Source of the DNA: Flavobacteriaceae bacterium
Lineage (GTDB): Bacteria; Bacteroidota; Bacteroidia; Flavobacteriales; Flavobacteriaceae
Length of the DNA: 9,191 nt
Assembly (NCBI GenBank): GCA_002702385.1
Contig: NZZF01000025.1
Location: forward strand, 1-9,191
Direction of reading: 5' to 3'
Shown piece by piece: positions 6,381-9,191 of this stretch. The translations under genes were made by a program, and so were the position numbers. The notes below the pieces were generated by a model that was given only the letters and a program-made list of their open reading frames with translations, was not told the origin of the DNA and did not search any database. Each line of letters begins with the position of its first letter. Position 1 is the first letter of the stretch.

Positions 6381-6982
6381 AAACCCCTATCGAGGTATTT
6401 TCTAATTGGGTAGATACTGGAAAAGATGAAGGAATGGAAAAAAACCATTTCAAACCAGTTATGAAAATGATTGATTTATATGATATTAAAACAGAATTTA
6501 CATGTGTTGATGCTGGATGCGGTAATGGTTGGTTGGTAGAATATTTATCAAAGATCAATAATTGTAAAAAAGCTATAGGTGTTGATGGGTCATCTAAAAT
6601 GATAGCTAAAGCTAAAAAATATAGTGACAATGAATTTTACTGTTCTGATTTATTAAAGTGGAAACCAAAAGACAAAGTTGATGTTGTTTTTTCAATGGAG
6701 GTGTTTTACTATTTTAAAAACCCCCAAATTTTAATAAAACATATTCATGATAGCTGGATTAAAAATGATGGAAAACTAATAATGGGTATAGATCATTATT
6801 ATGAAAATGAAGAATGTCATGAATGGAAAAAGAAAATTAATGTTGATACAATGGAGTTAATAAAAATTGAAGAATGGAAAAATTTCTTTAATAAATCTGG
6901 ATTCAAAAACGTAAAAGAATATCAGTTTTTTCCAAATAAAAAATGGAAAGGCACTCTAGTTATTGAAGGATCTAAAATCTAA
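6377..6982 (+). CDS. Class I SAM-dependent methyltransferase, substrate unknown
   Basis: This is a 201-residue Rossmann-fold methyltransferase. Motif I is VDAGCGNG (44-51, SAM glycine loop). IGVDGS (67-72) carries the acidic residue that binds the ribose, CSDLLKW (89-95) is the adenine-contact region, and VVFSMEVFYYF (103-113) is motif IV. The N-terminal stretch WVDTGKDEGMEKNH (11-24) resembles a small flavobacterial methyltransferase group whose substrate I do not know. There is no signal peptide or membrane segment. Its ATG overlaps the stop of the membrane-protein gene by four bases, so action on the same molecule, possibly a lipid, is plausible but unproven. The last 27 bases overlap the end of the convergent rhodanese gene, leaving no room for an intergenic terminator. 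Confidence 0.85.
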   Translation: MKTPIEVFSNWVDTGKDEGMEKNHFKPVMKMIDLYDIKTEFTCVDAGCGNGWLVEYLSKINNCKKAIGVDGSSKMIAKAKKYSDNEFYCSDLLKWKPKDKVDVVFSMEVFYYFKNPQILIKHIHDSWIKNDGKLIMGIDHYYENEECHEWKKKINVDTMELIKIEEWKNFFNKSGFKNVKEYQFFPNKKWKGTLVIEGSKI

Positions 6983-7336
6983 GTAAATTGAATCAATTTT
7001 AATAATTCCACTATTTATATTATATACGTTTTCAAAATCATTTTCTAAAAGAAACTTAGCCGTTAATTCACTCCTTCTACCCGATCTACAATAAATATAA
7101 ATATCATCTTCTTTTGAAATTTCAAGAATATCATTATTAAAGTTTTCATTATAAAAGTCAATATTAATTGACTCTAAAGCTCTATTTTCCATAAATTCTT
7201 CAGGTGTTCGCACATCTATCAACAATTTATTGGAATTTGAATTATAAAAATCTGAGAATTCAGCTTCCTTATAACTATTATTAATGTTATTACAGGAGAA
7301 TAAAAAAATAACTAAAAAATAAATTATTTTTTTCAT
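6956..7336 (-). CDS. Rhodanese-domain lipoprotein
   Basis: The ATG at 7336 gives 126 residues and makes a canonical ATGA overlap with the stop of the upstream persulfide dioxygenase gene; an in-frame ATG five codons earlier is less likely. The N-terminus MKKIIYFLVIFLFSC is a lipoprotein signal with lipobox LFSC, so C15 would be lipidated and the domain would sit outside the cytoplasm. A single rhodanese domain follows: LLIDVRTPEEF (38-48) and the active-site loop YCRSGRRS with C83, which carries the persulfide during sulfur transfer. The C-terminus is short and lacks the usual GG-W end of the fold. It probably relays sulfane sulfur in the periplasm next to the persulfide-oxidising enzyme. The 3' end overlaps the convergent methyltransferase gene by 27 bp. 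Confidence 0.87.
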   Translation of the reverse strand: MKKIIYFLVIFLFSCNNINNSYKEAEFSDFYNSNSNKLLIDVRTPEEFMENRALESINIDFYNENFNNDILEISKEDDIYIYCRSGRRSELTAKFLLENDFENVYNINSGIIKIDSIYLDFRSFNN

Positions 7337-8706
7337 GAATTGATTAAACATTTTTGAATTCCTGAAAACCCTCTATTAATATCAATTATTCTATTAAAAC
7401 CATTTCTTTTTAACAATGAAGCAGCAATCATACTTCTATACCCACCAGCACAGTGAATGTAAATACTATCATTATTGTCCAAAAGATCGATTTTAGATTC
7501 TAAATTAGATAGAGGAATCTTTATTGAATTTTTAAGAGATGAAAGTGATGTTTCAGATTTCTTTCTTACATCAAGAGTATATACCTCATCTTTAATTTCA
7601 ATAAAATCTAGTGGGCTTATATTGTTAATTGTTTCAATTTTATTTCCTGATTTTTTCCATGATGAGAGTCCCCCATCTAGATAACCTAAGCAATTATCAA
7701 ATCCAACTCTTGATAGTCTTGTAATAGCTTCTATCTCTTTATCTTGATCAACAATCAATAAAATATTTATGTTAGTATCTTTTAATATTTCACCAACCCA
7801 GGGTGCAAAACTCCCATTCAATCCAATAAAATATGAGTTTGGAATATGACCATTACTAAAATCTGCTGAAGATCTAGTGTCTAAAACAATAGTGTTATTT
7901 AAATTCATAAAACTCATAAACTCATCAACAGTTAATGCTTTTTTTGATTCTAGTAAGTTGTCTAAGTCTTCGTATCCATTTTTATTCATCATAACATTTT
8001 GCGGGAAATATGATGGTGCTTCTAATAAATCTGTAGTTAAAATTTTAATAAAATCATCTCTTGTACATGATCCATTTAATGCATAATTAATTTTCTTTTG
8101 ATTACCTAACGAATCAAAAGTTTCCTTCATCATATTTTTACCACATGCAGAACCTGCTCCATGAGCTGGATAAACAATTACATCATCTGGAAGGACTGAT
8201 ATTTTAGCTTGAATTGAGTCAAACAACATTCCAGCTTGCATTTCAGGGGTGTAATCAGAATTATTTTGAGCTAAATCTGGTCTACCAACATCTCCTAGAA
8301 ATAATGTATCACCAGTGAATATACAATGATTTCTCCCTTTATTATCAATTAGTAAATATGTTGTACTTTCTATTGTATGACCCGGAGTGTGAAGAACTTT
8401 AATTGTAATGTCACCAACCTTAAATTCTTGTAAATCTTCAGCTATAATTGATTGGAAATTAGTTTTTGCTTTTGGACCAAAAACAATTGGTGCTCCCGAA
8501 AATTTCGATAATGTTATATGACCACTTACAAAATCAGCATGAAAATGCGTCTCAAAAATGTATTTTAATTTAGACTTAGTTTTTTTAACTTTATTTAAAT
8601 ATACATTAGATTCTCTAAGTGGATCAATCACTGCTGACTCTCCATTGCTTTCAATAAAATATGAAGCTTGAAATAAACATCCAGTATAAATCTGCTCAAT
8701 TTTCAT
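7333..8706 (-). CDS. CstB-like persulfide dioxygenase-rhodanese fusion
   Basis: This 457-residue fusion has three parts. Residues 1-~245 are an ETHE1-type metallo-beta-lactamase domain with THFHAD (H54, H56, D58), HTPGH (H110), FTGDTLF (D133) and YPAHGAGSACGK (H182), i.e. the mononuclear iron site of persulfide dioxygenases. Residues ~255-355 are a rhodanese fold without a catalytic Cys; the loop reads IVDQDKE. Residues ~365-455 are a second rhodanese with C419 in HCAGGYRS. This order, with a dead then a live rhodanese, is that of Staphylococcus CstB, which oxidises persulfide to sulfite and then forms thiosulfate. The gene probably detoxifies sulfide or low-molecular-weight persulfides in the cytoplasm. 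The promoter candidate at 8711-8740 lies directly upstream. It is translationally coupled to the rhodanese lipoprotein. Similar MBL-rhodanese fusions are common in Bacteroidetes, so the exact product stays uncertain. Confidence 0.88.
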   Translation of the reverse strand: MKIEQIYTGCLFQASYFIESNGESAVIDPLRESNVYLNKVKKTKSKLKYIFETHFHADFVSGHITLSKFSGAPIVFGPKAKTNFQSIIAEDLQEFKVGDITIKVLHTPGHTIESTTYLLIDNKGRNHCIFTGDTLFLGDVGRPDLAQNNSDYTPEMQAGMLFDSIQAKISVLPDDVIVYPAHGAGSACGKNMMKETFDSLGNQKKINYALNGSCTRDDFIKILTTDLLEAPSYFPQNVMMNKNGYEDLDNLLESKKALTVDEFMSFMNLNNTIVLDTRSSADFSNGHIPNSYFIGLNGSFAPWVGEILKDTNINILLIVDQDKEIEAITRLSRVGFDNCLGYLDGGLSSWKKSGNKIETINNISPLDFIEIKDEVYTLDVRKKSETSLSSLKNSIKIPLSNLESKIDLLDNNDSIYIHCAGGYRSMIAASLLKRNGFNRIIDINRGFSGIQKCLINS

Positions 8707-8710
8707 TTTT

Positions 8711-8740
8711 CAAAATTATAAATATTATTATTCATAACAA
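8711..8740 (-). promoter_or_regulatory. Bacteroidetes-type promoter for the persulfide dioxygenase gene
   Basis: On the minus strand, TTG (8740-8738) is followed by a 19-bp spacer and then TAATTTTG (8718-8711). This matches the Bacteroidetes -33/-7 consensus (TTG, ~19 bp, TAnnTTTG). Only four bases (AAAA) separate the -7 element from the ATG, so transcription would start at or beside the start codon. No Shine-Dalgarno sequence is present, consistent with a leaderless or near-leaderless mRNA. Confidence 0.55.
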
Positions 8741-8757
8741 TTTTTTAATTTAAAAGT

Positions 8758-9191
8758 GTGAATTACGGAATAATTAAAGAAAGTCTTATACCAGTTAGAA
8801 AAAAGAACACGAGTAAATCAGAGATGATAAATCAGTTGTTATTTGGTGAAACATTCAAAATAATTGAAAAAATTAAAAAATGGTCTCTTATATCTTCTTA
8901 TTTAGATAATTATATTGGATGGATTGAAAATAATAATATTAATAAAATTTCTGAGGAAGAATTTAGAGTAATCAACAGAAAAGTCTTCTTTTCAAGTAAA
9001 GAATTAAAACTAACTAATCCAGAAAATAACTATTCTCAAATTATTCCAATTGGATCACAATTAAGTTCATGTTCTTATCTAAATTATACAATACCTAATG
9101 AAGATAATTTAGTAAATAAAATAAACCCTATAGATTTTATAAACACACCCTATTTATGGGGAGGAAAGTCAAAATATGGTATTGATTGTTC
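8758..9191 (+). CDS. SH3b-NlpC/P60 cell-wall peptidase, 3' end missing
   Basis: The frame opens with GTG at 8758 and stays open for 144 codons to the window edge. The start reads (M)NYGIIKESLIPVR, typical of the N-terminal SH3b domain of flavobacterial NlpC/P60 proteins, with SEMINQLLFGE (residues 22-32) and WSLIS...YIGWIE (~42-61). The catalytic domain begins around TPYLWGGKSKYGIDCS, where the final Cys (C144) is the expected nucleophile; the His and third catalytic residue lie outside the window. Such enzymes cleave peptidoglycan stem peptides (gamma-D-Glu to diamino acid). No signal peptide is visible at this start; the cytoplasmic homologues I recall also lack one and may recycle wall peptides. 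An internal ATG at 8824 would cut into the SH3b domain. It diverges from the persulfide dioxygenase gene across 51 bp. Confidence 0.85.
   Translation, partial: MNYGIIKESLIPVRKKNTSKSEMINQLLFGETFKIIEKIKKWSLISSYLDNYIGWIENNNINKISEEEFRVINRKVFFSSKELKLTNPENNYSQIIPIGSQLSSCSYLNYTIPNEDNLVNKINPIDFINTPYLWGGKSKYGIDC

Noticed and set aside
6364..6630. Minus-strand ORF opposite the methyltransferase start
   Set aside because: It lies antisense to motif I of the methyltransferase and to the ATGA junction, and shows no family resemblance.
7475..8086. Two plus-strand ORFs of 69 codons inside the persulfide dioxygenase gene
   Set aside because: They are antisense shadows; the minus-strand frame has full domain motifs throughout.

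Overview
The window is very AT-rich (apparently under 30% GC by eye). Intergenic gaps are short, and Shine-Dalgarno signals are mostly weak or absent. Two places carry a Bacteroidetes-type -7 promoter element (TAnnTTTG), TGA is used as a stop codon, and the secreted protein's signal peptide ends in the FSQ style. Together with the gene content this suggests a marine or other small-genome member of the Flavobacteriia, probably uncultivated. That placement is an inference; the window has no rRNA or other marker gene.

Left edge (1-260): no protein gene. Two copies of a ~60-bp direct repeat each contain a hairpin plus T-run, so each looks like the 3' end of a small-RNA or tRNA-like transcript with its terminator. 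The 130 bp between them are unassigned. The second hairpin also abuts the stop codon of the first gene.

Centre: a minus-strand Rieske oxygenase (259-1344) diverges from a compact plus-strand set of seven genes (1378-6982). These are a single-domain asparaginase, ornithine aminotransferase (rocD), an arginine deiminase/DDAH-type guanidino hydrolase, a CtlX-type citrulline hydrolase, a secreted hypothetical protein, a YwaF/TMEM164-type seven-helix membrane protein, and a SAM methyltransferase. The first four read as an amino-acid nitrogen-scavenging module: arginine to citrulline to ornithine to glutamate semialdehyde, with ammonia released and no carbamoyl-phosphate or ATP step. Asparaginase adds ammonia from asparagine. 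The membrane protein and methyltransferase share an ATGA overlap and are probably translated together.

Right: a minus-strand pair (6956-8706) encodes a CstB-like persulfide dioxygenase/rhodanese fusion and, through another ATGA overlap, a rhodanese lipoprotein. This is a sulfide/persulfide handling unit. The lipoprotein gene overlaps the methyltransferase gene tail to tail. At the right edge an SH3b-NlpC/P60 cell-wall hydrolase gene starts divergently and is cut off at its catalytic cysteine.

The best candidates for something under-described are the two paralogous hydrolases with contrasting Asp/Asn residues in an arginine-to-glutamate route, the possible leaderless promoters, and the terminator-bearing repeats at the left edge.
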